From assembly GCF_000208865.1 (NCBI RefSeq), contig NC_018397.1, positions 4,741,748-4,805,747 of the forward strand: a stretch of 64,000 bases of DNA, given 5' to 3'. Below the pieces are notes generated by a model that was not told the origin of the DNA, searched no databases, and saw only the letters and a list, made by a program, of their open reading frames with translations. Below are positions 1 through 12,156 of the stretch, in pieces. The position numbers and the translations under genes were made by a program. Within the stretch, counting starts at the first letter, position 1, and the number at the start of each line of letters is the position of its first letter. This DNA is from Neospora caninum Liverpool (lineage: Eukaryota > Apicomplexa > Conoidasida > Eucoccidiorida > Sarcocystidae).

Positions 1-435
1 CTCTCGATGGCGACGCGTCTCTCAGCCTGTGTCTCACTGCTGCCGGCTTCTGTGGCTGCGCCGCTGGAAGCAGAAGCTGGATTCACGTCGTTCTCTCCAG
101 TTCCGCTCGTGTCAGCAACGGTATCTGCGGCTCCCGCTCTCCAGGAGACAGTGGAATCGCCGCCGAGGGCTTGCTCATTGCAAAGACTAGCCTCCTGTGC
201 GTTGTCACACGAAACTGTGGCGAAGGCTACATGCGACGCAGCCTCCAGGGACTCTGAGCGGCAGGCCAACCTGGCTCCAGGCTTAACACAACACGAAACC
301 GCCAGCTTGGCGTGAGTTTCGCACACAAGAAATACACCGTGGAAACGTGGCACACACTGAGTGAAGGGTTCGCCAGGGGGCGAATGAGCGCGTTACTCAG
401 CAGGCTCGTCACTCGCTGGAAATAAAAGCAAAGTT
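1..435. other. left edge, no gene assigned
   Basis: An ATG-initiated 102-codon frame runs on the plus strand from 7 to 315. It shows no recognisable domain and has no splice context, so I do not call it a gene. The interval is probably the 3' flank of the minus-strand gene that ends at 436. Confidence 0.4.
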
Positions 436-1497
436 TTAGAGAGTATCGACACCTGCAAGTTGAAGGATGTCGTAGAGACTGCTGGACGCCGTCTCCGTCT
501 TCCCCGCTTCAGATGCGGGCGCAGACTGCAGATTCTGTTTCGTTCCCCCCTCCCCCCCTTGCGCCACTCCGTCGCCTGTCGCCACGGCGGTTTTCACTCC
601 TTGCTCAGGATCGGGCTTTTTCTCCGGTGGTCTCTCTGCATCAAGAGGCCTCCCTGTGTCCCCTCGCTGCCACCCCCGTGTCTCGTCGCGCTTTTCTGCC
701 TGCGTTGCGCCCGGCCTGCCTCGTGCCTCCATCGATCGCTTTTCCTGCGTCTCTCCCACAGACGGTCTGCCTGCGTCGCCTCCATGCCTCGCCGTCTCGC
801 CAGGCACGAGCGCAAAGTATCGGTTCTTCTGCTTGCTGTCCTTTCTTCGCGCCTCGTCTGAGAGCGCAGAGGCGCTGCCTTCTCTCGGCCTCGCGAGACC
901 GTCGCTGTGCGAGGGTTTCGTGGAGGCATCCCCACCGGAAGGCCCCCGCGGCGGGCGAAGAGGGAGGAAACCCGCAGCCGGCTTCTGCCAAGACGCCCGA
1001 ACCGCGTCTTCCAAAGTTCGGAACTGCGTCCGCCGTCGTTTGCCTCCCGAGGTCCGACCTTGCTCCGACGCGGGTCGAGCAGCGGAGGCGCGCGAAGCCA
1101 GAGAGAGAGCAGAAGCGTGTGAAGGAAACGATGAAGGAAGCGAGGACAGGGGACGGGAATGTACAGAGGGGCGTTGAGATGGGGAAGAGAGGGGAAGGAG
1201 GTGCGCCGTTGCAGCGGGATCTGGATGCTGAGGCGTCGGAGTCGGGAGATCTGGAGAAGGACGGGAGGGAGGGTCTGACGAGGAGGGATGCGTTTTCTCT
1301 TCTGTCGCTGCGCGCCTCCTTTTCCGCTTGTTGAACTCCGAGGCAGAAACCAACTTGGAGGAAAGAGACGCGCGCTTAGGCTCATGCAGCAGAGAAGACC
1401 CGAGGAAGCTCGGCTTCTGCTGGCGGTACACCGCTGGGGTGGAGATACATCCGGGCGACGGCGGGGAAGTCCGCGCACAGAGGAAACAGAGGAAAAC
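436..1497 (-). CDS. putative 3' terminal exon of an unrecognised minus-strand gene
   Basis: A minus-strand frame stays open for 354 codons from a strong acceptor (pyrimidine run, then GATGCTCAG, exon starting at 1497) to a stop at 436. The predicted tail is hydrophilic and low in complexity, rich in Arg, Glu, Gly, Pro and Ser. It ends in a short ordered-looking segment, LYDILQLAGVDTL, the kind of C-terminus kept by real proteins. No domain is recognisable. The acceptor is in phase 0, while the exon I see upstream (3731-4314) ends in phase 2, so at least one exon between them is missing from this model, or the two belong to different genes. The antisense strand is also open in places, as is common in this GC-rich, biased sequence. 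Confidence 0.35.
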   Translation of the reverse strand, partial: VFLCFLCARTSPPSPGCISTPAVYRQQKPSFLGSSLLHEPKRASLSSKLVSASEFNKRKRRRAATEEKTHPSSSDPPSRPSPDLPTPTPQHPDPAATAHLLPLSSPSQRPSVHSRPLSSLPSSFPSHASALSLASRASAARPASEQGRTSGGKRRRTQFRTLEDAVRASWQKPAAGFLPLRPPRGPSGGDASTKPSHSDGLARPREGSASALSDEARRKDSKQKNRYFALVPGETARHGGDAGRPSVGETQEKRSMEARGRPGATQAEKRDETRGWQRGDTGRPLDAERPPEKKPDPEQGVKTAVATGDGVAQGGEGGTKQNLQSAPASEAGKTETASSSLYDILQLAGVDTL

Positions 1498-3730
1498 CTG
1501 AGCATCAGCGGAAAGAGACGCGCCTTCGGGATGACAGACGGGCAGAGGCGAAGATTGGAGGCGGGCGGTTGGAGCGCAGGCGAGACAACCCGGAAACAAA
1601 CCCGGAGACAGAAGAAGAGACAGAAAAGGCGAAACCGACAAGGCCAGCAATGTGTGCACAGACAGCGACAGGCTCACTGTGGGGAGAGAGAGAGAAGGGT
1701 ATCGAGAGAGAAGGATGCGAGAAAGAGAGGAGACGACCTCGGAAACACGCACGCGAAGCGTGAAAGAGGAGACGCTGCGGAAGAGAGGCGGGGAGAAACA
1801 GAAAACCTCTTTCCTCTCACCAGTTCGTTCTTCAGAAACCGATTTGCCGCGAAGGTGTGAACATTCGAGGCAGGGGTGGACAGTGGTCCAGCGGAGAGCA
1901 TGTCTCTCTTCGCCTCCCCGCTGTGAAAAGCGGGGTCGGCGGTTGCAGCGAGGCGACGCAAGTCTCTCGCGGAAAAGGAATTCTCGCGCCCTGCGAGCGT
2001 AGGAGACGAGACGCCTCCCCCAGCCGCAAGCTGCCGCAAGAACTCTCGACGCAAGGCGCGATTTGCTGAGAAGCGAAGAGAAGGAAACAGAGGGGGTGAC
2101 TGAGAACGCGAGAGAAGGGGAAAAGCCGTAAGGAATGAGAGAATGAGGCACGAGAAGCAGGCGCCAGACGACATCAAAGGAGCGACAAAGCAAAACACGA
2201 GCGAGTACGGAGGGGAAGAAGAAAGAAGCCCATGGAGTGCGACGCCCCACGAAACGGCTGGGAAATAGGAGGCCGACAAAAAGTGAAGGAGAGATGCGGT
2301 TCATGCTCAGTCTCATCGGGTTCCCGTGTCAGTTTTCGGTTGGTGCTACGTAGGGGTTGTGGAAAGAGATCTCAAATTTTTACGAGCCTCCGGAGCCGCA
2401 ACATCTGACTGCGGAGTGTACATACCTCGACGCTTGTTGCGAAGCGGCCGAGAGAGGAAGGCAGAGGCAGTGAGCAGTGGAATGCGCATGCAGCCGCAGA
2501 AGGGACAAACTTCTCGCTTCGACTTAGCGTCAATCTCTGCAAGCAACGCAGAGACAAACAGCACAGCTGCCGTCGTCACCGGGGAGGGGAAAGAAAATGA
2601 AAACGCGAAAAGGAAGAAATAAGAGACAACGCAGGACAAAGACACGAAAAAGCAGGGGAACGAGAAAGGACACAACGTGATGCACGTGAGGAAAGCCAAT
2701 GAGCCGAAAAATATATATGCATGCGCACATCTCGGGGGAGAAAGGCTCCCACACTCACGCGTTTCTCTTTACAGGTCGGCACATGTGCATCCAAATCGAT
2801 GTACATGCAGTCAGACACAAACATATATATACATATATCAGAAAGGGGGACGCGACCGAGATCTGTTGAGGATATCCCCGTGTCAATCCAGCTACCTATC
2901 TCTATATATCTAAAAAGATCTGTACCTCCAACTACTTCACAAGTGAGACTGCTTATAGCGTCATTGATGCGTTCGCCCGCATAGACAAGCATATGCCCCC
3001 TTGCAAATATGTACATTTGTTTATCTCTCTGCAGATGCGTATATTTAATGTGTAGATATCCTATGTAAAAACATTGCCAGTATGTAAATGTGTTCTCACC
3101 GAGTCCACAAGCAGCGGCAACCTCGTACGCGCGTCGCCTGTTCACGAAAGGCCACACGACGAAAACTTTTAAAAAGGCAAATCCGAGAAAAGGGAACATG
3201 CAAGGAACAGAAAACCGGGCAGTCATGGCCAGGCCTTCCCACCTCGACAGAAAACGAACATCCCGACGTGAAAACCTCCGTTTCGACAAGCGTCGGCACG
3301 CGCACAATCTGCTTTAGTTGCTCATTCGCCAGTGCACCAGTGTTCACGTCTACAAAAAGATACATGTACAAGTGCGTACATTTAAACATATTCTCATATA
3401 TATATATATATATCCGTATGGGATATTTTGTATATTTCTTCCTTTTGGCGGCAGCTGTTTAGTATTGCTGTGTGTGCATGCGGTTATCTACATCTCCTCG
3501 ACTCCTTACTCTTCCTCGCTCTGGTCTCGTGTCACAGCGCTCTGCCAATATGTGCCGATGCATATACACGTGTACATACTCACACGCACAAATACAGATG
3601 TATACAGATAAGCATATGCTTGCCTTCTTGTCTTGAGAATCTCTTCTGTTTCTCCCTTTCTCTTCTCTCTTTCCCTGTCTTCTCTCTTTCTCTTTCTTTT
3701 CTCTGTCTTCTTTCCCAGGGGCGAACTTAC
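1498..3730. other. unresolved interval, probably introns of the left-hand minus-strand gene
   Basis: Between the two minus-strand exons there is purine-rich sequence (about 1500-2300) followed by AT-rich sequence with TATATA runs (2705-2725, 2820-2840, 3398-3413). One or more short exons probably lie here but I could not place them. Confidence 0.3.
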
Positions 3731-4314
3731 GTGAGGGAAGCACTGAAGGCGGGAGCGACTGCGCCGAGACGCGTGGCGGCGAGGTCGAGGAAGGCGACAG
3801 TCGCCGCGGCGAGGCCGTTCTCCGCCGTCCTGCGTTCGCTCCAGGCTTGTCGCTGAGTTCCGCTTTCCGAGCTCGCTTCTCTCCCTTCAAGGAGACGCGT
3901 TAGTTTCTGCGCAAACGCCTCGGCTAAAGCGACAGGAAAAATCTCCCGCTCGGCCTCTTCCTCGGTCGCTCCCTCGTTTCTAGGCTGCGAGGACCGAAAG
4001 AAAGAAGCGCCAGGACGGAACGAAGACGAAGAAGCAGAAGACGCACACGAAATCGAAGCAGGAGTGTTGCCTTCCACGATTATCTCGATGCCACTGACCT
4101 GCGTCTCCAGCGCGCCGACAGCGTCTTTTGTTTCGTGGTTTCCCTTCTCCACTTCCGGCTGCGTCGCCTCGCTCTGCTTCGGTGCGAGAGGAACGGAAAG
4201 AGCCTTCGAACACGCGCGACTCAGCGAGGCGTTCAGCTGTACAGACACCTGCGGGGAGACCGACGCCGCGTCTTGGCCCCTGAGGGCGGCTGCAATTTGC
4301 AACAGAGACGCCAT
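3731..4314 (-). CDS. putative first exon of an unrecognised minus-strand gene
   Basis: An ATG at 4314 opens 194 codons plus two bases, ending at a consensus donor (CTCAC then GTAAGT, intron from 3730). The peptide begins MASLLQIAAALRGQ. It carries alanine-rich helical stretches near its start and end, separated by a Ser-rich low-complexity stretch. No known domain is recognised, and there is no signal peptide or membrane span. The exon ends in phase 2. The AT-rich interval after it and the open frame ending at 436 suggest it is the 5' exon of one gene, with middle exons not located. A GCTGTACAGACACC copy of the dispersed palindrome lies inside it at 4236-4249. Confidence 0.5.
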
Positions 4315-4472
4315 GTCTCCGCGTCCTTCTCGCTTCTTCTCTCTCGTTTGTTCTCTCTTGGTCCCCTCTCGCGTGTCTTCTCACGTTTCCCCCTCCACAA
4401 AGAGGACGAGGGAACAAGGCATTTCAAAACCGAAACGGCCCCGCAAGATACGCCGGCTGTTCTGACTGCGCC

Positions 4473-4509
<37 letters not shown>

Positions 4510-6056
4510 TAAAATTAGTGCGTCCACAGCAATGAAATATGTAGGCCCAATTTGTGACTAAAAAATGTATAGTGCGTATGCATTGAGTTGAAAATATATA
4601 TATATATATATATATACGTACTTATATTTTATCTATGCCTGTATGCCTCTTGTTTTCTGCTGAGGGTTGTGACAAAGCGAGGAGGGCGTTTTCCGGCCGC
4701 TGCAGGCCGCATGCATGGGAGAAGGGAAAAAAGCAAAGAAGAGGAAACAAATGAAGCGGGGAGAAGAGAAACAACTAACTGGAAATATTTTTCTCTTTGG
4801 TTGGCGGGGGGAGTTAGCAGGCAAGCTCTTGTTCTCTCGCATTTCTCTCGCTTCTTTTCTCTCTTGCTGTTTGTTGCATGCGGCCCTGGCTGCATGGAAG
4901 AAGGAAAACTCGTTCGTCTCTTGCGTTGAAAAAAGGTTGTGTCAATTCCCCTCTCTTCCTCTCCAAAGGCGCCTCCAGATTTCTCAGAAAGAGGAGAAAA
5001 GGTGCTCTCATTCGACTGTTTCTCAGCCTCCCTGATTTTCTTTTTCCTGCATGCGCGGCCTTGGCGCGGGTTTCTCTCGGGCGGCCGTGCACCGGCGGCG
5101 ACACTCAAGGCCTCAGTGGGCCTCGTCGGCTTTACGGAAGGCACCTGTCTCTCTTTTCACGTTTCTGTCTCTTTTCTCTTCCGTTCTTACGCCAGTTTCT
5201 TTGAAACCCCCTGTTTGAGCTCTCCTCCTTTCCGGCAAACGCTCGACGGCAGCCGCCCTGTCAGACGCGCCTCTCGGTGGGGCCGAAGAGAGCCGAGAGA
5301 CAGGGGACGAGACAGAAACAAGATCAAAGATAGAAACAAGATCAAAGAAAGACAGCAGGCGGAAGAAAGACAGAAGACAGAAGCAAAGAAGAAGATAGAG
5401 GGAAGGCTGCAGAAGGCGAAAGAGAACGGTCTGCCTGTCGTGAAGTGTACGGCCCCGGACACAGCGGGCGGTATTTGTCCTAAGCCCTGCCGCTGGGCAA
5501 ACGAAGCAGGTGTCTCTTCTTTCAGGGAGATTCTTCTCTGTTTTCTTTTCTCTTCCCCTCTGATTCTCAGGGTCTTTCTCAGGCTTTTCCTGGCGGTCCT
5601 GTCGTCGCCCTCTTTCTTGCTCTTCAGTTCAAACCAAACGTCTGGCCTTCGGTGTTGTTCTTCTTTCCCCGCTTTTTTCCTCGCCTCCTTCCAGAAGAGA
5701 CGGAGACTCCTTCCCTCCTCGCCCGGTACCTTCTGTGTTTTCCATCGACGTTTTTCTTCCCACTCCGGCATTTGCCTGGCCGTTCTTCGTCGGCTCTCTG
5801 GTCGTGCGTGCCGCCTCGCTCCGGCACCGTTTCCTCGGTCTCTCCTCTCCTCTTGTTCTTCCTCTCTCCTTTCACATCCTCTGTGCCTGCCTTTGTCTCC
5901 GGGACCTCCACTCTCGTCTCCCTCGTTCTTCCCTCGCTCTCCCCTGCCTCGCCGCCTCTTCTAGCTCATCCGGACTGTCTTGAAAACTCTGAAAGCCTCG
6001 TCTCACGTCGCTCGCTTCCTTCTCGATGCTTCGCCCTCCTCGCTCTGCTCCTCGCC
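4315..6056. other. divergent intergenic region with two (TA)n tracts
   Basis: This holds the promoters and 5' leaders of the minus-strand gene starting at 4314 and the tRNA-ribosyltransferase at 6057. Pure TA runs sit at about 4474-4504 and 4594-4616. The last 500 bases are pyrimidine-rich, as is usual for coccidian 5' untranslated regions. No convincing gene is seen. Confidence 0.6.
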
Positions 6057-9000
6057 ATGACGCTTGCCTCCGCTTCCCCCTCTCTTCCTTCTTGCTCGGC
6101 CTCAGATTGCGGCCTTGGCGCCGCGGTGGATCTCGCTGAGCCTCCAGCTCTGTCGAAAGCGCGAGAAGCCTTGCAGGCTGCTCTCCGCTTTTCTCTGCTG
6201 CATGTCGACGGCCGCGCGCGATGCAGCATCGTGCACCTGCCGCACGGCGATGTGCGTACACCGATCTTTATGCCGGTGGGGACTTACGGAACCCTCAAGG
6301 GGCTGAATTCTCGCCTTCTTCACATCCTCCATGACGAGACGCTTCACGCGGAGAGGAAGGCGGAGGAGCGACAGTGTGGAAGTGGAACACCCGCGCGTGG
6401 AGACGCAGGAGACGCGGCGCGTGCGGCCGATCCCGCGCAGGAAGCCTCAGATCAAACGCGACTGCGCGCGGATCTCGAGGGCCCCGAAAGCGGCGCTACC
6501 CGAATGCCGGTCGCCTCTTGTCTTTCTTCCGCCTTTCCGTCTTCGCCGCTCTCGGGAAGCAGTCGGTCGTCTTACGCGACGCACGAACGCCTTCGGACTC
6601 CTCCCTCTGGCCACTCCTTTCCGCCTGTCTTCTCTTCCCACTCTTTTTCTCCTCTCGCGAGCACACCTCAGAAGGGGGAACAGGAAGGCCTCTCGGGAGA
6701 TTTTGCTTCGGAGGGCGTAGAATCTCGGTTGGGAAACGGGGAAGAAGGCGACTCGACGTCTTTGGCGTCACCCGCGCGTCGGCCGCCTGCCTCCTTCTCG
6801 CCGATTATCTTGGGGAACACATTTCACCTGTACAGACACCTGGGCCTCGAGCGCATGGAGGCAGCCGGCGGGCTACACGACTTCATGGGATGGGGAGGCA
6901 ATCTGCTCACAGACAGCGGCGGCTTCCAGATGGTTTCCCTCCTGAAAATCATCGCTGTTCGCGAAGAAGGCGTCGCCTTTGCCGCCTCCTCCCTCGACAC
7001 CAAACGCGAAGGCAAAAGGCAACAAAGAAAGCGATTTGCCGCCGACACAGAGAGAGAACAAGAGACGGAAGAGAAAGCAGAGAAAGAAGAGGAGGGAGGT
7101 GAAGACACTGGAGGCGGCTTGTTGCTATTGACGCCGGAGAAATCGATACACATGCAGGTAGGGGAGGGGGTGGGGAGCAAATGGAAAAGGCATGCAGAGA
7201 AGAGAGAATGTGGGACAGACAGGAGACTGAAACATTGAGAAGGGGCAACCAGACACACGGCGAAGTGAGAGAGGAGCGCGAAGGCGGCAGCGTCGAGTAG
7301 AAAGCACACCGGGGCGCAGGAAAGAAAATAGCGAAAGAGACATGTCCTTTGCAGTCCTCTCTTCCACCTTTTTGCAAAGAAAGGACGCGACTCGACTTGC
7401 AGAGGCCAACAGGGTAGCCACGGAGGAGCGCAGTGGATGCATGCATGACGCACTCGTATTGAGGCTACCGGGAAGCAGCAGTTGAGAACACAGTGTGCAC
7501 GTTTGCGATTCAGTCGCTTTCTACCTTTCTTCTGCCATTTCGCGTCACTCCTACACTGGGCATCCCACCTCCCCCCCGCCGTTGCGTGCCTCTGGTGTCT
7601 CTGTATCTCTGTTGCATCCGTTTTCTCTCAGTCTCGTTCGCTTTCTCTCTGTCTCCTTCGCTTTCTCTCTGTTTAGTTCGCTTTCTCTCTGTCTCGTTCG
7701 CTTTCTCTCTGTTTCTTTCTCTCGGCGTCTCTCTTGCCTCGACTCGTCCTCTGTCCAGTTGCGTCTGTGTGTTCCGTTTGTGCTGCGCCTTCGCTCGGGG
7801 GTGCCGCCCGTTTCTGCGGTGGCCTCACGGGCATCGATCGCCGCTTTCTCTTTTCCGATTTTCTCCAGAACGCCATGGGCAGCGACATCATCATGCAGCT
7901 GGACGACGTCGTCTCGTCCACAACGCCCGACCCTGCGCGCGTCGAGGACGCAATGCAACGCTCCCTTCGGTCCGTCTCCCCTTTGCCCGATCTCTGTTTT
8001 TCTCCTTCTCTCTGTCTCTCTCCCTTTCTCTCTCTCCCTCTCCTTCTCTCTTCTTCTCTGTCTCGTCCGTCGCCATGCCTCGATGTCTGGTCTCGTTTCC
8101 TTCTCCCTCCTCGTCGCGCGCGCTCCCCCGTCGAGATCCTCCCTTTCTCTCTCCTCTGCCTTTTCGCGTTCGTTCGCGCAGATGGCTCGATCGCTGCATC
8201 GCTGCGCACAGACGCCCCCGCGACCAGGCGCTGTTCGGCATCGTCCAGGGCGGGCTCGATCCGCGAACGCGCGAAGTGTCTCTCCGCGAAATCCAAAAAA
8301 GGCCTCTCCCTGGATTCGCCATCGGCGGGCTAAGCGGCGGCGAGGCGAAGGACGACTTCTGGAGAATGGTGGAACTTGTGAGGCCGCCTTCTCTCCTGCT
8401 CGGTCTCTATCTCTTTCTCTTGCTCTCTGTCTCTTTCTCTCTCTGTCTGCATCTCTTTCTCTGTGTCTATATCTAGCTCGCTGGCTCCATCGCTTCTTTC
8501 TCTTGCTCTCTGTTCCTTGCTAATGGAGTAGCGCGGTACGGGGTTTTGTTGAGGCTGCCTGGGAGAGACGCAAGAAGTCTGTGGCCGTTGCTTTTCTTGG
8601 CCGCGGAAGCCCTTGCCGCATCGCTCGAGGGCTCTGTCTCTTGTCTTTTCGCGTTTTTCCCCTCCGCAGCAGTGTCTCTTCTTTTCTCGCGTCTCTTCCT
8701 CTCCCTCTCGGAGCCGTTTTGCCAAGACGCCTCGCCTGCCTCTCGCTGTTGCCTGTTTTTCGTCAGAGCACGCGTCCGGGAAAAGGCCTTCCGGCGAACA
8801 AACCGCGGTACGTGATGGGCGTCGGATACCCCCTGGACATTGTCGTCTGCGTCGCACTCGGCTGCGACATGTTCGACTGCGTGTATCCCTGCCGCACGGC
8901 CCGCTTCGGTACCGCTCTGGTGCGCGAGCAAGGCGGCATTCTCCGCGTCAAACAAAAGAAATACAAACTCGACTTGAGGTAAACGACAAACTCCAGTCAC

Positions 9001-10607
9001 GTCCAAGACAGAAAATGAGAGAGAGAGTGAAAGGGAGACACAGAGAAAGGGACAAAGGGGGAAAGAAAGGGAGACACAAAGAGAGGACGCGACAGAGAGA
9101 GAAACGGACAAAGGGGGAAAGAAAGGGAGACACATGACTCTTGCCCTTTGATGTGGATAACAGAGTGCACAGGAGAGTGCCAGAAAAGGTCCAGACTCGA
9201 GTGCGGAAGTCGCCTGGCCGGCCAGCTTGTCAAGACACGCCTTGCTGTGTCTGGCCGTGCGAGCGATTCCTCGTTCTCTCTTTCAGTGTCACGACTTTCG
9301 CGTCTCTAGTCTGATTCTCGAATTCTGCATTTTCCTTTCTTTCCTTGCCGGTTTCTCCTTTCGCGCAGGTCGTTGGATCCGACCTGCGGGTGCTACGCCT
9401 GCCGCAACTACTCGCGAGCCTTCTTCCACGCATCGTTCGGGAAGGTCAGTCACCCATCTCTCTCTCCTCTCCGTGTCTCTGTCCATCTCTTTTCGCTGTG
9501 TTTCTCTACGTTTCCCGATCCATCTCTTCATCTCTCCGCCTCCCCCTGCATGTGTACGTGCAGGCTCCGCCTCTTTGTCCATGAGTATGCGTAGGTCTTT
9601 CTGTTGTGTGTGTGGCGTTCTGTTTCCCTCTCGCGTGTGTTTTTGCCTTCCACTTTTGCTTTTGCGTTTCCGACTCCGGGGTCTTCTTGCGTCTCCTTTG
9701 TTTACTTCCCCTCCCTCTCGGGTTCGCGCCGTTGTTGTCCTCGATCTCTTCTTCTCGGCCTCCGTCGTTTGTTCTGCTCTGCGCGTCGTCAGTCCCGCGC
9801 CTCGCCTGCTCGCTGTGCCGCAGAGCCTCTGTCTCTCCTGTGCACTGGCCTTTTATTTCAGGGCCGCTTTCGTAGGACAAAAATGCAGGTGTTCCTTCAT
9901 CGACTGTTCCGTTTGAGTGTCTCGGAACTCGCTAGAGCTCGAGGACCTCTGAAACTGAGAGGGAATTCGCTTTTCTGTTTATAAAGCGTTGTCGCCTTGT
10001 CTTGTCTCTGCTGTCCCTCCTCTCCGACCGCCCGCAGATGCCTGCGGTCTCCCAGTTGCTGACAGTCCACAATCTCTTCTTCATGCAGACTCTCTGCCTG
10101 GACATGCAGCGCGCAATTGCCGCAGGAACGTTCCCCGCTTTCGTTCGCTCCTTCCTTCTTCAGCTGTTTCCGCCCTCGTCGAAACCTGGAGCAGGCCAGG
10201 GGCGGCGAGAGGAGAGCGCGGAAGGAGGCGACAGGGAAGAAGGGAAAGCGCGGGAAGAGAGAACAGACGAGCGAACCGACGCTTCCGGACCCGCCAGTGT
10301 GGCCGCGGGCGACGGCCGGGGGGCGACCGAGGGTGGAGTCGCAGGGGAGCACGAGAAGCCGGAAGGGAAAGCGCTCGAAGAGAAAAAGAACAAGCGACAG
10401 CGACGGCTGAAGGCGGAGGCGAAGAGAAAAGAGAGAGAAAGCAGCGGGGCTGCGCAGGACACCTGTGCCGAGACACACGAGAACGGCGAGCCTGCCGCAA
10501 ACCTTTCTTCCGCGTGTCCGCCGATCTGGGTTCGAGACGCCCTGAGAACCGCCGGAATCGTAATAGACGACCTCTACACGTTTAGCGAAGACGAACGCAA
10601 GAACTAG
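6057..10607 (+). CDS. TGT: queuine/guanine tRNA-ribosyltransferase (TGT, QTRT1-type)
   Basis: Exchanges guanine for queuine (or a precursor) at the wobble position of GUN-anticodon tRNAs. Six exons: 6057-7157, 7869-7969, 8182-8377, 8767-8978, 9369-9444, 10038-10607; all junctions are GT-AG and in frame, giving 751 residues. Family hallmarks seen: [15 protein letters not shown] near the N-terminus, GNTFHLY, the base-recognition motif DSGGFQ (about 286-291), FGIVQGG, the nucleophile region [15 protein letters not shown], and a zinc site from Cys543, Cys545, Cys548 and His573 (the TVHN motif). Low-complexity insertions of roughly 180 and 80 residues interrupt the barrel, and a Lys/Glu-rich tail precedes an ordered C-terminal segment. 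The start is uncertain: 6057 is the first ATG just before the conserved region, although the frame is open upstream. The catalytic set is complete, so the enzyme should be active. The family assignment is secure. Confidence 0.9.
7631..7710. repeat. 20-bp tandem repeat, 4 copies
   Basis: Four consecutive copies of a CT-rich unit close to GTCTCGTTCGCTTTCTCTCT lie in the first intron of the tRNA-ribosyltransferase gene. The second and third copies carry one to three substitutions. Confidence 0.85.
9051..9134. repeat. direct repeat of 28 bp, spaced 56 bp
   Basis: A GA-rich word beginning GACAAAGGGGGAAAGAAAGG occurs identically at 9051-9078 and 9107-9134, within the fourth intron of the tRNA-ribosyltransferase gene. 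Confidence 0.8.
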
Positions 10608-12048
10608 AAACACGGGAGAGGAGGGGGAGGAAAGACACATGACGCTTTTGAACAGGAAGAGAGAAGAACTGAGCAGGCGAGACAGGAGACGCACCGCCGT
10701 TTCGCGCTTCCGACATGCAAAGACGACAGAGGAAAGAAAAAGGCGAGAGAAGAGAGGACAAAGCGCCCGTAGAGGCAACGCGAGAGGGGTTCGTGCGATC
10801 GGGTCATGATGCACACCCGTGGCGACGGCAGTGCCTGGAGCAGACTTGCTCGTGTCACTCGCGAGTTCTTCGCGGCTCCGAAACGGTTTCGCTCCCTTCA
10901 GAGAAATGTGACAGACCCGCAAAACCACAGGGCGTGCTGGAAGTGCAGGCGCCCGTCTTCGTTCGCATGTTTCCGGCCTGTCCGAAGCGGTGTGTGGTGG
11001 CCTTCCGTGGTTCGTTTGGGCGCTGACGAAGAGCGCGCATGCAGTGTGATTAAAAACTCGCGACATTTATAAATGTCTCTCAGCATTCGGCAGCCACAAC
11101 CTGGTGGAAACATCGTGCACGAGACACGTGTCCCTCACGAGAATGCTCCCGGGAGTCTTCGGCGACTTCCCAAGTCGCGCGGCCGCCTCTTTCCCTTCTT
11201 CCAGATCTTTTCTTCTCAGCGGGCCTTCCCGTGCACTCCCGTGATGTTAGCATCATCTTGCTTCTCCATCGCTGGCGCTTCGAGGGGGAGAGTCTGTCTT
11301 CGCTCTGTCGTCTGTGATCTTCCTCTCGCCGCTCTCTCCGTGGGACTCGCCGTGGCGCGTTTCGTCCCTCTCCTCGGCGGTCGCATGCGTCGTCCACCTG
11401 CAGCTGCCGCGTGCGTGCCTGGCCGGTTGAAACCCTTCGCATCCCTCTTCACTGGTGCCGGTCTCTCCCTGGTTCTCTTCATCGCTTTTCTGCGGTCCTT
11501 CACGTCACTTTCTCCATCTTCTCTTCTTCTGCTCTTTCGTCTGTCCTCTTCCCTTTTGTTCTCTCCCGTTTGTTCTCTTCCTGACCGTCTCTTTCTCCCT
11601 CGCCTTCCCCCTCTCTGCTGTTTTCTGGCGACTTCTCAATCGTTTCCGTCTGCACGCAAGTCGTCCCGATCCTCCGAGGGCTCGGGGGCGGCTCCGGTGT
11701 GTTCCAGCAACGCTGCATGCGACCGCGCAACCTTGAGCGACGCAGCGAAGGCGCGCGTAACTTCTGAGGCGGCATCCTCCCTGACAAAAAAAAACCAAAA
11801 AAACCCTAACGCGCAAGTCGATGCTCGCAACACTCAGCGGAAATGGAAAGCAAACAAACCACCCAGAAGAAAGCGAATCCACAAAACGCACACCAGGGGC
11901 CCCAGGCCGTCTCACAGCATGCACAGACGAAAGCGGACTGCTCTCCCTGTACCTATATATATATATATATATATACATGCATATATATATACATATATAT
12001 ATATATAGGTAGAGAGAGAGGAACCAGGAGAGAAACATCTCTGGATAT

Positions 12049-12086
<38 letters not shown>

Positions 12087-12156
12087 ATGCTCTCCTTCTC
12101 GCTCTCTCTCTCTTTAGATACATATATGGTGATATGTTTTCTCGGCATACATCTAC
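10608..12156. other. convergent intergenic region
   Basis: This is the 3' flank shared by the tRNA-ribosyltransferase gene and the uS15 gene. Long frames on both strands here have biased, domain-free translations and look like chance. AT-rich repeats fill the right-hand end. Confidence 0.55.
11953..12085. repeat. compound (TA)n microsatellite
   Basis: TA runs interrupted by TACATGCA and TACATA words occupy about 11953-12007, and a second uninterrupted TA run spans about 12048-12083, just 3' of the uS15 stop codon. Confidence 0.9.

Noticed and set aside
436..2316. A single 626-codon minus-strand gene
   Set aside because: The first 270 codons are Ser/Leu/Phe-rich reverse complement of purine-rich sequence and include good acceptor signals. 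Only the part after 1497 looks like coding sequence.
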